This document shows, in pieces, positions 25,408 to 36,629 of a DNA stretch of 64,000 nt. The notes under the pieces were generated by a model. That model had not been told where the DNA came from and ran no database searches. It was given only the letters and a program-made list of their open reading frames with translations. The stretch lies in contig OX596336.1 of the NCBI GenBank assembly GCA_951394405.1, forward strand, positions 3,596,001 to 3,660,000. Direction: 5' to 3'. Position numbers and translations under genes: made by a program. The DNA is from Coprinellus micaceus. Taxonomy: Eukaryota > Basidiomycota > Agaricomycetes > Agaricales > Psathyrellaceae. How positions within the stretch are numbered: the stretch's first letter is position 1; every line of letters starts with the position of its first letter.

Positions 25408-27118
25408 CTAGAAGACGCCCGTGAGCACCCCAGTGTTGGTTGGGGCCCACAATCCGAAATCCTGGCAGCCCGTGGCGTACTCCATGAACGGAGGTACGTC
25501 GTTGAAGCCCACCAGTCCCGCGTCGAGGGAACCAAAGTTGTCGACCGGAAGCACCAGAGACGGGTCAAAGTCACCCATCATCATGGACACCTCCATCTCG
25601 CTGAGCATGCGCTGCATCTCTTCATCCGACATCGAAGTCGACACCACCGAAGCATCATCTTCGTCCTCCCTCTTCCTCTTCTCCCCCACAACCGCCACCT
25701 CTCCCTGCTGCCGCTCTCCACCCGCTGCCCCACTCCCACTCGAAGGTCCCTCACCACCCAGTCCAGCCTCCCCACCCACCTTCCCAGCTCCCCCTACTTT
25801 CGCTTGGGAGGCGGCATCCCCGGCCCCCCAAACCGCGCCAGCATCAACTGCCGCTTCCTGCACTCCATCACCAGCGCCCTCGGCGAACTCGTCCTTCGCT
25901 GCTGCCGGAGCGGCGTTCTCCACAAAGATCTCCCGGAAGAGATCCTCCATTTTGGCATCCTCGTCGCACCCCGCGCCAAAGTCACTGTTGTCGTCGGTGA
26001 CGCTGGGGGACGGGAGGTAGCCACCGAGGCCTGCTTTCGTCGACTGATATCCATCATGGCCGAGGACCGAGAACCCACCCGCTGCAGGGACATCAAACCA
26101 GAAGGGTCGATGATCGCCACCCGTGCTAGGTGGCGAGTGGAGTTCTTGTCGATCGGTGAGATAGATACAGACGCTGAGACAGACCCGGCGGAGAGGCAGG
26201 TAGAGGAGGTTTGTTGTGTGTGGATGGAAGGTTGGAGGGCGAAGGGGGTGGATGCGGGGATGGAGGAAATGTCGAGTTCGTTGATGTCTAGTGAGGAGTG
26301 CGAAGGTGCTGGGGAGGGGAAGGCGGCGTATCCGTTCAAGGAGAGGTTGTTCGCCGGCGACATCGTTGGTGATGGTGTTGTTTGAGATGTCGACGCACCG
26401 GGGTTGTTGGTCGATGAACTGGGTTTACTAGAGGAAGGTGATGATGATGAGGTGATGTTGGTGGTGGATTGCGAGTCATTGCTGGAAGGGGTGATTCCAG
26501 TAGGCAGGCCTTGTGCGGCCAACGCCTTGACAACGGCATCCCAACCCCGCTCAAGGGTCTTGATACGCTCCTTGAGCTCTTCGTTCTCCCTCTCCCTCTC
26601 CTGCTCACGCCTCATGCGCAGCTCCTCCTCAGGAGAGCGCATGGGAATGCCAGCCGCTGCGGATGCAGCCACACTGGCTAGTGATGCAAGTGATGGGAGG
26701 TTGACGGCGGAGAATTGGGGTGGGGGAGCCATGGCGGTCATGGGTGTTGAAGTGGGTGGTGGGAGAGGGACTCCAGCGCGAAGCCGACGGTTCTCGTCCT
26801 CGAGCTCGGCGACTCTGCGCTCGAGGTAGGAGAATTGGGCTTTCCGGCGGTCCCTGCTGTTCTGGGCGGCGATCCGGTTGCGGTGGGCGCGGGCTTCCTT
26901 GCGCTCCTCGGAGGAGACTTCGGTGCGGGCGCGCTTGCGGGGAGGTTGTGAGGAGGACTGTGGACGATGTCAGCGACGACGACGAGGACATCTGGAGGGG
27001 AACTTACGGAGGGGAGATCGTGGGTGGGGGATGAGGGGGACGGTGAGGGCGAGTCAAAAGGTGTTGAGTGGGACATGGCGAGCGACGAGGGGTCGATGAA
27101 GGACGTTGACGGGACCAT
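25408..27118 (-). CDS. HAC1/XBP1-like bZIP transcription factor (unfolded protein response)
   Basis: Exon 1 is 27008..27118 and exon 2 starts at 26957, after a 50-nt GT-AG intron. Exon 2 encodes a basic region HRNRIAAQNSRDRRKAQ followed by a leucine-zipper-like helix SYLERRVAELEDENRRL. The AAQxSRDRRK pattern is that of HAC1/XBP1 factors, which bind unfolded-protein-response promoters in the nucleus. The exon 2 frame runs on unspliced to a stop at 25794 (424 aa). A different frame, open across the switch region and ending at 25408, encodes an acidic C-terminus (DEEMQRMLSEMEVSM, LVLPVDNFG) that is conserved in the pseudogene copy. Joining the two needs removal of a segment of length 3n+2. The candidates are an Ire1-type cut at CCG|C (26189/26188) and CTG|C (26085/26084), 104 nt, or a GT-AG intron 26044..26168, 125 nt. 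Both give open frames (519 and 512 codons). Confidence 0.75.
26079..26089 (-). promoter_or_regulatory. candidate Ire1 splice-site hairpin in HAC1-like mRNA
   Basis: On the minus strand the sequence reads CCCTGCAGCGG: a 7-nt loop CTGCAGC closed by CC/GG. Known HAC1/XBP1 sites have a 7-nt loop of form CNG|CNGN, and this fits. It lies where the reading frame must change between the bZIP part and the conserved acidic C-terminus. The stem is short (two G-C pairs plus wobbles), so it is a candidate only. Confidence 0.4.
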
Positions 27119-28019
27119 TTGGATGTTGGTGGAAGGAAAGAAGGGATTACTGCACTTGGAAAGGCGCAGGACAAATCTACATACGTGGAGGTAGCAGTGG
27201 GGAACTCTTTCTCGCTGACGTGGCGACTCTAATATCCGCAGTGGAATCACAACACACCACAACAATCCCGGCACAGCATCGGCGATGACTCGGCCTTCCA
27301 TCGCCTTGCCCCTTCCCGCTCGGATAACCCTCGCAGCCTGTGTTTCTCCAGTCTACGCTGTTCTCACCCAGTCTATCCCGTGGTCTGCTCTTGAGTTGCA
27401 CACCGCTGCAGGATACTTGCCTGTTCACTGTGTCTCTCGATGGTTTTGGGGTGCTTGCTACACTTGGACACGGCGATCACCAAGTCTAGGGGGCGCCGCT
27501 CATCTCGTTGCAGTGTTTCATCAAATGAAACACCCACCCGCATTAGTCGCCTCGTTACAGAGTAGCCCTCTCTGGCTTGTGCTGATGATCCTCCTCACCT
27601 TGTCCTGCAACGCCGGCCCACCCATGCATACCCCCACGTTCCACTCGAATGCGGGCGCGGAGGTAGAGCGAGGCAGGGTGGATGTACATGCCTCCGAAGG
27701 AAAGCCTCCGTTAGCCTTCCCTCCCCACGCGAGCTCTCCCTTCCGCCCTCGAGTCTTCTTTCCCCTTCCCGGACCCACCACAATACTCACGCCGTTGGCT
27801 TTCGGACTGGTCACATACCATCACATGCTAGGGGAAGGGATATACCCCGCAAATTACCCATAGTCAAACTCACGGGAAGCTATGAGTGAGAGACGGAAGC
27901 GCCCGTCGAGGCTCGGGTCCTCCGTTCCCAACCTCTTCTCGCACAATAACCCTCCAATACCTCCGTTAAACGCCGTCAACAAGACCACGAAGGATGTAAT
28001 CCACCGTCGAGCAAACCCC

Positions 28020-28760
28020 GAGAAGTAATGTCCACCCTTATTAGTGTCACAACAAGGTTATCGTCCCGCCACGAGGGACTCTACCCTCGCACAACCTCCG
28101 CACCGGCACGAGAAGGTCAGCTCTCGTTACTCCGTCGTACATACCACGAGAGAAGGGCCGTTAACGCCGACCCTTCCTCGAGTGGATCCGGTATGCGAGC
28201 GAGTGCTCAAGTGCCTCCGTTCATGTAAATCCGGGGTAGGTCCTGCCTTACGCTCTTAACCTAGAGTTTCCTTCGGAGATACAGTGACCGCTTCCGCGCA
28301 GTGATTTTCTCTTGTTCTCGATCGAGAGGTTCTGTCGGTCGAACGTTGTAGTATCACTACCTACTCCCTTCCCCCCGTGGACCCCACAGTCGGAGGTACG
28401 TCAGGCCCATATCCCTTACCAGTGTCACAAGAACGCTAAGCGGCTAACCTCAACCTCCGTCCACACAGGTCCATACCACGAGGGAAGGAAGGAGGCATAA
28501 CACACCGCAAACACCGACCCTACTAGGAGTGGGCCCTCTTCAGTTCCCGACGCACCTTCGAGTGGATTCTGTATGTAGGTGTATGTGAGGGAGCGCTAGA
28601 GCGCCTCCGTTCATGTAGATCCGGTGTGAGTAGATCCTGCCCTATGGCTACGCTTAAGTCGCCTTCGGAGATACGAGGTGTTATGAGGTGTTCTGCGCAG
28701 TACGTCTTCCTCGTTCTCTTTTCAGTCCAATACCACAGTAAGTACCACATTACACCTCTG
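28020..28760. repeat. diverged tandem duplication, period about 370 bp
   Basis: Two successive copies share ordered blocks. These include AGTGTCACAA (28043 and 28421), ATACCACGAG (28142 and 28472), GCCTCCGTTCATGTA (28212 and 28600) and CCTTCGGAGATAC (28270 and 28663). The spacing is 330-395 bases. No coding frame is shared. Confidence 0.65.
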
Positions 28761-29096
28761 CTCCCCTTTTCAGTAGACTGCGATGTGGCAGATTAGGACC
28801 AACCGCTCTCACTCATCGACATCACACCCCGGAAGAGCTCAAAATACTCGAGTAACGTCGGGCGTAAGCCCCCGTGCGGACGCACCTCCGCCTCCCGAAA
28901 GCCCCAGAGAGTCAATGTTCGAAGACCTCTCCGTGCAATGTCGCGGAGAGATCGACGTACGTTCCTCTCCACAGCGGGGTTGATCTGCTACCCGCGAGAA
29001 TGTCAGCTTGACCACAGGTCATTCGGGATGCATACACAGACCGCAGATCGACAGACCACGCCTCAAGGAACGAGTCAACATGAAGAAACCTAAAAT

Positions 29097-29122
29097 GGTT
29101 CAGCGACGATCGTCGCTGAACC
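29097..29122. repeat. perfect 26-bp palindrome
   Basis: GGTTCAGCGACGA is followed directly by its exact reverse complement, with no spacer. It could be a dimeric protein-binding site or the scar of a hairpin element. Confidence 0.8.
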
Positions 29123-29480
29123 AGAACTCGCTCGTTATAACGTGAACCGGGGATCTCCAGACATACTCAGACTTATGTCCCAAGTATCATGAGAGACTAC
29201 CACCAGACATCTCGAAGAATCTTCCGCAGTCAGCCTAGCTCGCGTTTCTCGGCCAGGGTACGGTATGTCTCAGCTACGATCAATGACATCATGGTCCCGT
29301 ATGGCGCTCAGCGCTAAGCGCCCAAATGCGATACGCCGCTATCTCAAGGTGAGCTTGGAGGGGGGGTTCTTTGACTGAGGGGGTTCAAATTTTATTTAGT
29401 TACCCTTCATCTTTCAGTACCACACCGTAATAGCTCTGGCCCCGCTATTCCCCTCGTTCTACATTAAGGAGGTTACGTGC

Positions 29481-32115
29481 CAGCGACAGTCACGCTAATG
29501 GCCACACATTCTCCAACCAACTTGAAGAACTGAAGTGCAAGTTTTGTTTAAATAAGAGGACAAAGCAATGTATGCGAGCAGGTGTATGAATTTATGATGG
29601 TGAGCCATTCCATCGAGAAACGATGAGGGCCAAATCCTACTGAGCATGCACAGCTGACTGGCTGACCTGCTGGCACCATTCCTAACCGAGTGGCTAATGT
29701 GCTGGTGCAACACCCGGTCCTTTGGATAAGAACTCCATCGCCAGGGGATTATGCACACTATGCAGAGTTCTAGTTGGATGCATCGAAACATAGGTAGGTA
29801 TCTACATTGAGTACAGTGGGCCAAAGGGCGCTGAGAGGTATGAAGGAGGATGGTCGACTAGACGATCGTAGACCAGTGACCATCGTTCCATGAGCGAATG
29901 CTTGATAGAGCATCCTCATCCTCACTCTCCGACTGGTTACAAGTCTAAGACGATCGCTGGCTGAATGCACTTGCCACTAAGGATGATCGGCGACAACCAA
30001 GGGGCCCAGAGGGGATGCTACATGGTCAACTCAGGGACCTTGGCATTTAAATAGTGGACTATGGTGCGGATATTGTCCTCTTCAAACGTTTGAACTTGCA
30101 ATACATTGCAACCGAAGGCTATATACAACAATACTGAGCATAAATAAAGGTGCAATAACAGCAGAAGTGCATCAGGGGATGTGTGGCGAAATGCCAAGGT
30201 TGTCCAAGTCCTGTTTCAGCATGCCAAAGTCTGGTTGAATCCATAATGTCCCCAAGCCTTCCAGAGTGATTGACATGTGCAGAGATAAGAGGGTAGCCCT
30301 GATGAGCTAAGCAAACAGAAGATGAGTGTGGTACCCTGGCAGTTGATCCTCACAATGTTGCACCCTTGTCCCCATTTTCGCCAGTACCACATTGACTCAT
30401 TTAGTATACCATTGTCAAGCAGGGGATTCTGCAACTGACTCTCACTCAAACCTGCAAAGATCACCTTGGCCTTCACAACCAACTTATATCATGCCAGGTA
30501 TGCATGGTGAAGTCGAACATGCCCCCTGGAATGAGGCACATGGAACACTGGTGTCATCCAACCTACACTGCACTAAATGACCCTAGAGTACCACAAAAAG
30601 CCTCCTGTTAGACACTCCCCACAGGGCCCAGACAGCCACATCTGACAGCTCCAAACAGGTGCTCCAATCTGAAGGAATGATGACAGATCCGAACACATTC
30701 AACAGTCCAATAGAAGCGGTGTTCAGCTGACTGCCTACAAGACTAATGATGCTTCATCCCAAGGTAACCCATCGAGTTCATCCCTCACAAAGTACATTGA
30801 ATCGTTTGATGTAAATGAATAATGTACTGTGTTGAGCGGGATCGATGCCATTGCTCGCAATGATAGGTGCTTGAAGTGGGAATCATGGCTGTCAAGTGCT
30901 CATCATCTGGTTTGGCCTGGTCAGGTCTTGCCAAACATCGTGGGTCATAGGTTGGAAGGATAATATTGGAAATACATGTATATAGAGCTATAATATTGGA
31001 TCATCCCTATAAGGGACGAAATTGTTACATACATGGTGACATGGTTATAGAAAGGAGGGTACAGTTTTTTTTATTTCTCCCTGCCCTGAATCAATTGGAG
31101 TCATGGACCAACAACACCGGCCTTTGACAGAAGGGCAATGTCCCAAACTGAGCCATGATTACAACCATGACCTTGAAGTGGCAACGGTCAGCAATACCGG
31201 CCATCCTTGATCATTCTTTCATTGGTGCTAACCCACTGATCGAACCTCTTGGACTGTCGCCCTCAATCAAGTATTGCAGTAATCAACAATAAGTCTTGCA
31301 GTAATCAACAATAAGTCTTTCCTTGAAAAGCAGACCCAAGCATTATATGCCTGGATAGTAATTCAACATGGCACAGGCGTGCCATTGTGTCGGCGTTGAT
31401 CAAGCTTAACCTGAGGCTACCATTGAGAAAAGTCAGGGAGGTCGTCTCCAGCTGTCCCTGGATGGGATGGGTGACGGGAGCAATTGGTGTTATATTGCTT
31501 GGCAGTCCTACGTCAGGCAGCGCAACCCAGAGGAGGATGACCAGACCTTCCATTCTGATGGCAGCTACAGGCGTTGACCATGGTCACACCTCACCCTGGT
31601 AAGTGGTTCCATGCCTGTCAATGTCGACAATGGCCGTCAGTTTGGCCAGGTCCTGTAATGGATTCCAAGATATTGATGGTGGGGTGAAGTAGTCAACTGA
31701 ACCACGCTGAGGAGGGGGGTCAGCGCTGTCGCTGGGGTAACTCTAGTCAGCATAGTCAGTGCAGGCCCCAGGGGTGTCTGGTCAGATTGAACCTCTGTGA
31801 GCTCAGTAGTCAAAGATGCCATGGCGGTGCATATGGCCAGATTGAGCCAAGTCGAGTTCAGTGGTCAGAGCTGTCGTGATGGTGGACCTGGTCAGGTTCA
31901 AGCCGAGGTATGTTGCTGGTGGATCTGGTCATGATTCAAGCTCTGATAGCTGGTGGCCCACTCTTCCTGCTCCGTCGTTATGGGAAATTGATGATGTTGG
32001 GTACCCTACTATGGCACAGGCCAAAACAATTTCATGGCAAATACGAAAATGTACAGGAATAGGACCTCGAGGTAATACATTTTAAAAGGTGCAAGGGTTA
32101 CTCCGTGGCAAGGGC
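29481..32115. other. non-coding, moderately AT-rich stretch
   Basis: No convincing gene is seen on either strand. Frames are under 110 codons and lack recognisable motifs. A 22-bp direct duplication (agtcttgcagtaatcaacaa and two more bases) lies near 31268-31315, and 31640-31960 is rich in degenerate TGGTCAG-type words. It is probably old transposon sequence upstream of the DUF6698 relic. Confidence 0.35.
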
Positions 32116-33929
32116 TCAATTCTTGACTTCCCTCAATGCGGCCCTGCACTGTTTGATTTTCGAGAGGGCACTGTTCGCCAGGACCAAGTGGCAAGAGTTA
32201 GAGAAAGATGGAAAGACTCTCCTAAGAACAAATGGTAAAATGTCGCAGAAAACAGGCTGAAGAGGCTTACTGGTTCCACCATGTAAGCAGATGTTTGACT
32301 TCATCTTGCTCTTCTGGATCCTCAAGGAGTTCCAACACAGAAGTATAGAATGTCTCGGAGTCTGTTTCCTGATCCGTTTGTGAAAACACCAATGCCGAGG
32401 TCAGACTAAAGTGAACCTAAGGATGCCGATCGTCTCCTGAACAGCAGGTAGCAATGAAGGAAAATGGCATACCTGGGTGGCCACATACACAATGGAGGTG
32501 GGGGTTACATGGGTCATACCGTGAATCCGAGCGATTCCTGACCAAGTGGCCTTTGGTTCGTTGTCCACGGAGCTAGGCGAAGTGAAGATGTGCTTAAAAC
32601 CCTGGGCACAATTGACATCGTCACTGATCATCAGCTCAAGTCTTGCTTCAGGAGACGAGCCCTGGGTACTCACCAAGACCAGAATCTTGCTACGAAAAAA
32701 TCCCTGCCAAGGCTTGTCTTGATTGAATTTCTCATTTTGATACAGAAAAATAGGCCAATGAGAGCCGCTCATGGTGAGCTCTTTATTTTGCAGTTGCTGC
32801 CTGATCCTGCCAAGACCCAGATTTGGTGTAGTTGGTGTCAGAACAAACCAATGACAGGTGAAAATGCACTCCTCGTCTCCCCAGTCCAACTCTGTGGGGC
32901 ATAGAAGAAAGCCAGTCCAGTCATGTACGAACCCTCGTTTGGCCTTCATGTTGCATGACAAGGGTGGATGCACAGGTTCACTGTTGGGGAATAATCCAGT
33001 CGATGATAGCACCCTTAATGCTCTTCGTATCATTGGATTGCGCACTAGAGGTGCCCTTCTGTAACTTCAACCAAAGTCAGTGTCAACGGGCCTGCCTGGA
33101 TGGCGACGAGGGGAGAGAAGTCAGAGGTCTCACCATATTCGCAATTGATATGAGCTCTTCCTCACTGTCTAACTTCATGATCCTTTCCTCCAGGTCAGGG
33201 ATAGTGATAACCAAGGATAAGGATATCCCTGAGGATAAAGGATAAAATCCGTCAAGGATAGGATACGGATTGAGATTCTCCTATCTGTGGAATTTAAAAT
33301 GCGCCCAAAAATGTCCAAAACGAACCAGAACTGGTGCAGATAGCCTTGATTCTGTTAAATCTGATGTTTTTGAACCTATTTCCATCAGTTCTTACCCGAT
33401 TTGGATGTTCTTGGGCTCGTTTTGATCGGATAAATCCGCCGGATACGGATAGGATAAGGCCACGGATTGGATACGGATTGGCACTTTCGTATCCGGGGAT
33501 TATCCTTGGTGATCACTAGTCAGGGATGAGTTTTAAGAGCTTCTTGTTACTTGTAGGCTCTTATCTCGCGCTGTTCCCTATGATGTGCAATTAGAAGTGC
33601 GGAGTGTTCAACAGGGTGAGCAGAATAGCTATGTATGTACTGTTGTGTCTCGGGGTGTGTGTCTTCATCCTGTCCCATGCCTGCAAGCAGGAGGGCGTGA
33701 ATATTGGCGAAAGCATAAATGCTCCGACCAAAATGCCACCCATGATGAACAACAGGGTCAGTCTGGAGATTTCTAGGGGTCTTCTGTCAGTGAGTATGAG
33801 GAAGTGAGTAGGTGGCTTACGGGCACTGGGTCTTGGCGGGGCGTTGCCCCCTTCTGTGGTGGAGTGGGGACGCTTGACGCCGTACCGGGGAGGTGGTTGA
33901 TACCGTTGATCAGAGCTGGGGGAGGACAT
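32116..33929 (-). pseudogene. DUF6698-family transposon-associated protein, interrupted by a MITE
   Basis: The minus-strand order matches agaricomycete DUF6698 proteins: DPVVHHGWHFGRSIYAF (33790-33740), LLKLIPD | IPDLEERIMKLDSEEE (split by the insertion), LQKGTSSAQSNDTKSIKGAI (33060-33000), KRGFVHDWTGFLLCP, KHIFTSPSSV, IHGMTHVTPTSI, FYTSVLELLEDPEEQDEV and SALSKIKQ. Distal exons are 32870..33045 (part), 32674..32806, 32473..32601, 32271..32416 and 32116..32221, joined in frame by GT-AG introns. Breaks are a 316-bp MITE in an early exon, a frame change with TGA near 32978-32990 between DWIIPQQ and SEPVHPPLS, and a frame change near 33550. The family's function is not known; it is common near fungal transposons. 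Confidence 0.75.
33203..33518. mobile_element. hAT-like MITE inside the DUF6698 exon
   Basis: A 316-bp insertion with ends AGTGATAACCAAGGATAA and, on the right, the near complement TTATCCTTGGTGATCACT. It is flanked by gtcagggat on both sides (33194..33202 and 33519..33527), an 8-9 bp duplication consistent with hAT. Removing it and one duplication restores the DUF6698 exon frame across LIPDLEER, which independently proves the insertion. The interior repeats GGATA-type words (ggataaggat, ggatacggat). No transposase is encoded. Confidence 0.85.
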
Positions 33930-33980
33930 AACTTACAAGTAAATGAGACGAAATCAGGTAGTGGAGAGTGAGGGGTGGAA

Positions 33981-36629
33981 CACCTAGGTCACCCGAGCTG
34001 GCCGGCTCTAAGCCGGGCCCAGCTTGCCTCAGCTCCCTGGCTTAGAGCCAGCCAGCTTGGCAGGCAGCTGGGCTGGGCTGGGTGAGCTGGCGTCTGGCTC
34101 AGCTAAAACAGCTGAGCTGGGCTGAGCTGGGCGTGCAGCTGAGCCAAGTGCAGTGTAGCTCAGCTTGTTGACAGTGGGCTGAGCTGTCACGCAAGCTGAG
34201 CTCAGCTAGCTGGGCAGAGCTGGGACACCCTCAGCTCAGGCTGGGGGTAACCCAGCTAAATACTTATAATTATAATTATTACCATTTCTTTAGCACTAGC
34301 TGAGCTACGGAGCTGAGCTCCTGTCACGCTCCTGTCACACTTTGCGTATGTTTGTCTATGTTTGTCAAACCCATGTCACACCTCGCCAAATTTGATAGTG
34401 ACATCATGCCAACTAAAAATAAATATGATGTCATAGTGATAAGATATATCAATGAGGTCATGATTTTCAGGCACAGGGACGTGATGTGATGTCATCAATA
34501 TTGTGATATCACATCTCCAATGATGTCACACTCATTTAGATAAGAAATGCGCAGATTGCAACAACCCTGATCATACTCAGTTCTTCACCGATAAGGGTGA
34601 TTTTGGTATCGTTAGAAAGCCCTGAGCAAGGGCTTTCCAATGTGTATAGCCTCGCCTTAACGCCTTTGATCTACATTCCAAGAATAAGCATTCTTGTGGA
34701 TTTTCGATGATCTGGGTGCTTGCGAGCACAGTTTTCATCTCAATACCTGCTCTCAGATGCACATTTGTTGTATTGACAGTTTAAGGATGGTGTGGCACTT
34801 CTATCATGGGCCTTATACAGCTTTTATATGCCCTCTTTCTCTATAAAAGAACCAGAAACCGTACAAATATTGGGATTCACATGTGTGAAGGCCATTTCAT
34901 GGCCCTGTAACACTCCAAACAATGCGATAAATATTGAGAGCTGTGGGGTGCTACCTATACTACCTCTAGCAGCATCCTTCCCAGCCTCAATCCATACCAG
35001 CACTGTGGAATCCAGCTAGAAGCACCAAAAACACTCAATGAGAGCTATATGCATGCATGTTCCATATGATGGACACCGTGGGATAATTAACCACTATGCA
35101 CATAAAATCCAGATTCAAAAACGATGCCGAATACAAAAGACCGGAAAGCAAACGGACCACACATGCCCAAGATATAGGAGGAACACTGCCGGCTTGCAGC
35201 AGTTGTGGTTACAACTGTTACCAAATGGATGGTTTAGGCCATAGCTTGGCAATGGGTGGTCTGTTTGCTTAGGTGTCTTTTGACATTTGTATTTGTGGAT
35301 GACCTCCTCCCAATTCCCTAAACCAGAAAGCATGTGAACCATTGCGGGTGCCCCAAACCCCCAATATGTCGGTTTTCGCACAACTCACTTGAGACCCGAT
35401 TGCAATGGATGGTGCTGGTCTGGTACTTGGAGCTGTGGTTTATACCATGTGAGATCACTGTCCCAATAGCCTTTGGGTAATCCAAAAGTATCTGTTTGAA
35501 AGCCCATGCAATAGAACAAGCATGCATGTGCCATCCACACCACCATATGAGGGCAGGCAAATTTGATGAGGGGATCTTGTGTGATTTATTGGTGATAGAA
35601 AATGGCTGGGTGATTACACTGCATGTGTTTGCCAGCCCCCAATGTCAAAATCTGTTCGCTAATAACCCAAATACGTCTGAATCCCAGTGTGTAAGGGATC
35701 GTCGCATGGTGGTACTGGTTCTTACAAACCATCCTATGGGGTCAGGGAATTTAAGGGTGTGCTCTTGTGTGATTTATGGGTGGCAGCAGGTGGCAGGGTG
35801 ATCACATTGCATGTGTCCGCTTGCCTCTACTGCCAAAACCTGTCTTCTAATTATCCAAATACCCATGAGGCCAGGTGTGTTATGTGTAGTCATGTGGTAG
35901 TACACACCCTCCTCTTCATCCAACCGAAGTTTTCACAGGGTTTGCACATCACATTGTGTGCCAAAATAACCTAAACAGTGTCCTCACAAAGCCTGGAATT
36001 TTGAAACCCACCATTTTGCATCCATGGGAGCTGAAGTTGACTTTGCAACACACACATCCAAATAGAGGCTGACAAGGGCTTTCTAACAATACCAAACTCA
36101 TCCTTATCGGTCAAGAATTGACTCTGATATCAGGCATGCGATTTTGAATAGTCTTATCTAAATGAGTGTCATTTCCGATCTCAGATCTGCATGACATCAT
36201 CAACAGTTTGGCATGTATGACATCACAATCTACATGACATCATATCTATTTGTGTATGCATGACATCATCACTTGTTTGTTTGTCATGTTTGTCTTTGTT
36301 TGTTGTGTCACACACTGGTCACATCTGTCACAGTGTGACTGTAACACCCAAGCTGAGTTCGCCTATGCATGAGCTCAGCTGTAGGGTCCAGCTCAGCTCA
36401 ATAGCCTGGTATGATGGGAGGAACTTGTACCTAAGCTGAGCTTTGCATGCTCGAGCTGAGCCCCCACTGTGTGAGCAGCTCAGCTCTCTGTCTCAGCTGG
36501 ATGACTCTCAGCTTAGCTGGGAATAGCTCAGCTCGGCTGGATATGTGCCAGCCCAGAGCTGAGCTGACACGATTTTAGCTGAGCTGGATGCCAGCCCACC
36601 AGCCCAGCCCAGCTCGGGTGACTTAGGTG
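33981..36629. mobile_element. foldback element with AGCTGAGCT-rich long inverted repeats, copy 1
   Basis: A 2649-bp element bounded by CACCTAGGTCACCC on the left and GGGTGACTTAGGTG on the right. The outer ~300 bp at each end is a degenerate array of AGCTGAGCTGGG-type words. Inside this, the inverted repeats continue through blocks such as CCGATAAGGGTGATTTTGGTATCGTTAG (in part, near 34588) and its complement near 36100, so each arm is about 550-650 bp. The centre has no coding frame. I found no target duplication. The right end abuts hAT transposase coding sequence directly and the left end lies about 50 bp from the DUF6698 start. It is homologous to 45277..47798 in the opposite orientation. 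Confidence 0.75.

Larger units (their letters stand above)
20390..26960. repeat. segmental duplication, unit B (caspase-like copy 3 + HAC1-like gene)
   Basis: Second unit of the tandem duplication described for 14309..20240, with the same gene order and orientation. It retains the complete bZIP gene, whereas unit A keeps only its decayed remains. This suggests unit B holds the original right-hand boundary. Confidence 0.75.
27119..29480. other. intergenic, HAC1 upstream region and decayed repeats
   Basis: The first ~200 bases are the upstream region of the HAC1-like gene. The 192-aa frame at 27285..27863 has no recognisable features. From about 27890 the sequence holds the direct repeat and the palindrome listed separately. 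The stretch 29123-29480 shows nothing I can name. Confidence 0.35.

Noticed and set aside
24666..25574. 302-aa minus-strand frame overlapping the HAC1 C-terminus
   Set aside because: It runs in a different frame through the HAC1 3' coding end and 3' flank, and is not conserved in frame in the duplicate unit.
27285..27863. 192-aa plus-strand frame
   Set aside because: No recognisable domain, and composition like random open GC-rich DNA. It lies just upstream of the divergent HAC1 gene with no splice support.
29481..31600. Small minus-strand frames of 60-110 codons
   Set aside because: No motif, no splice consistency and no repeat counterpart. Lengths are as expected by chance.
34000..34260. 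CRISPR-like spaced repeats (AGCTGAGCT words)
   Set aside because: Units are irregular, overlapping and palindromic without unique spacers, in a eukaryotic transposon setting. It is a foldback arm, not CRISPR.
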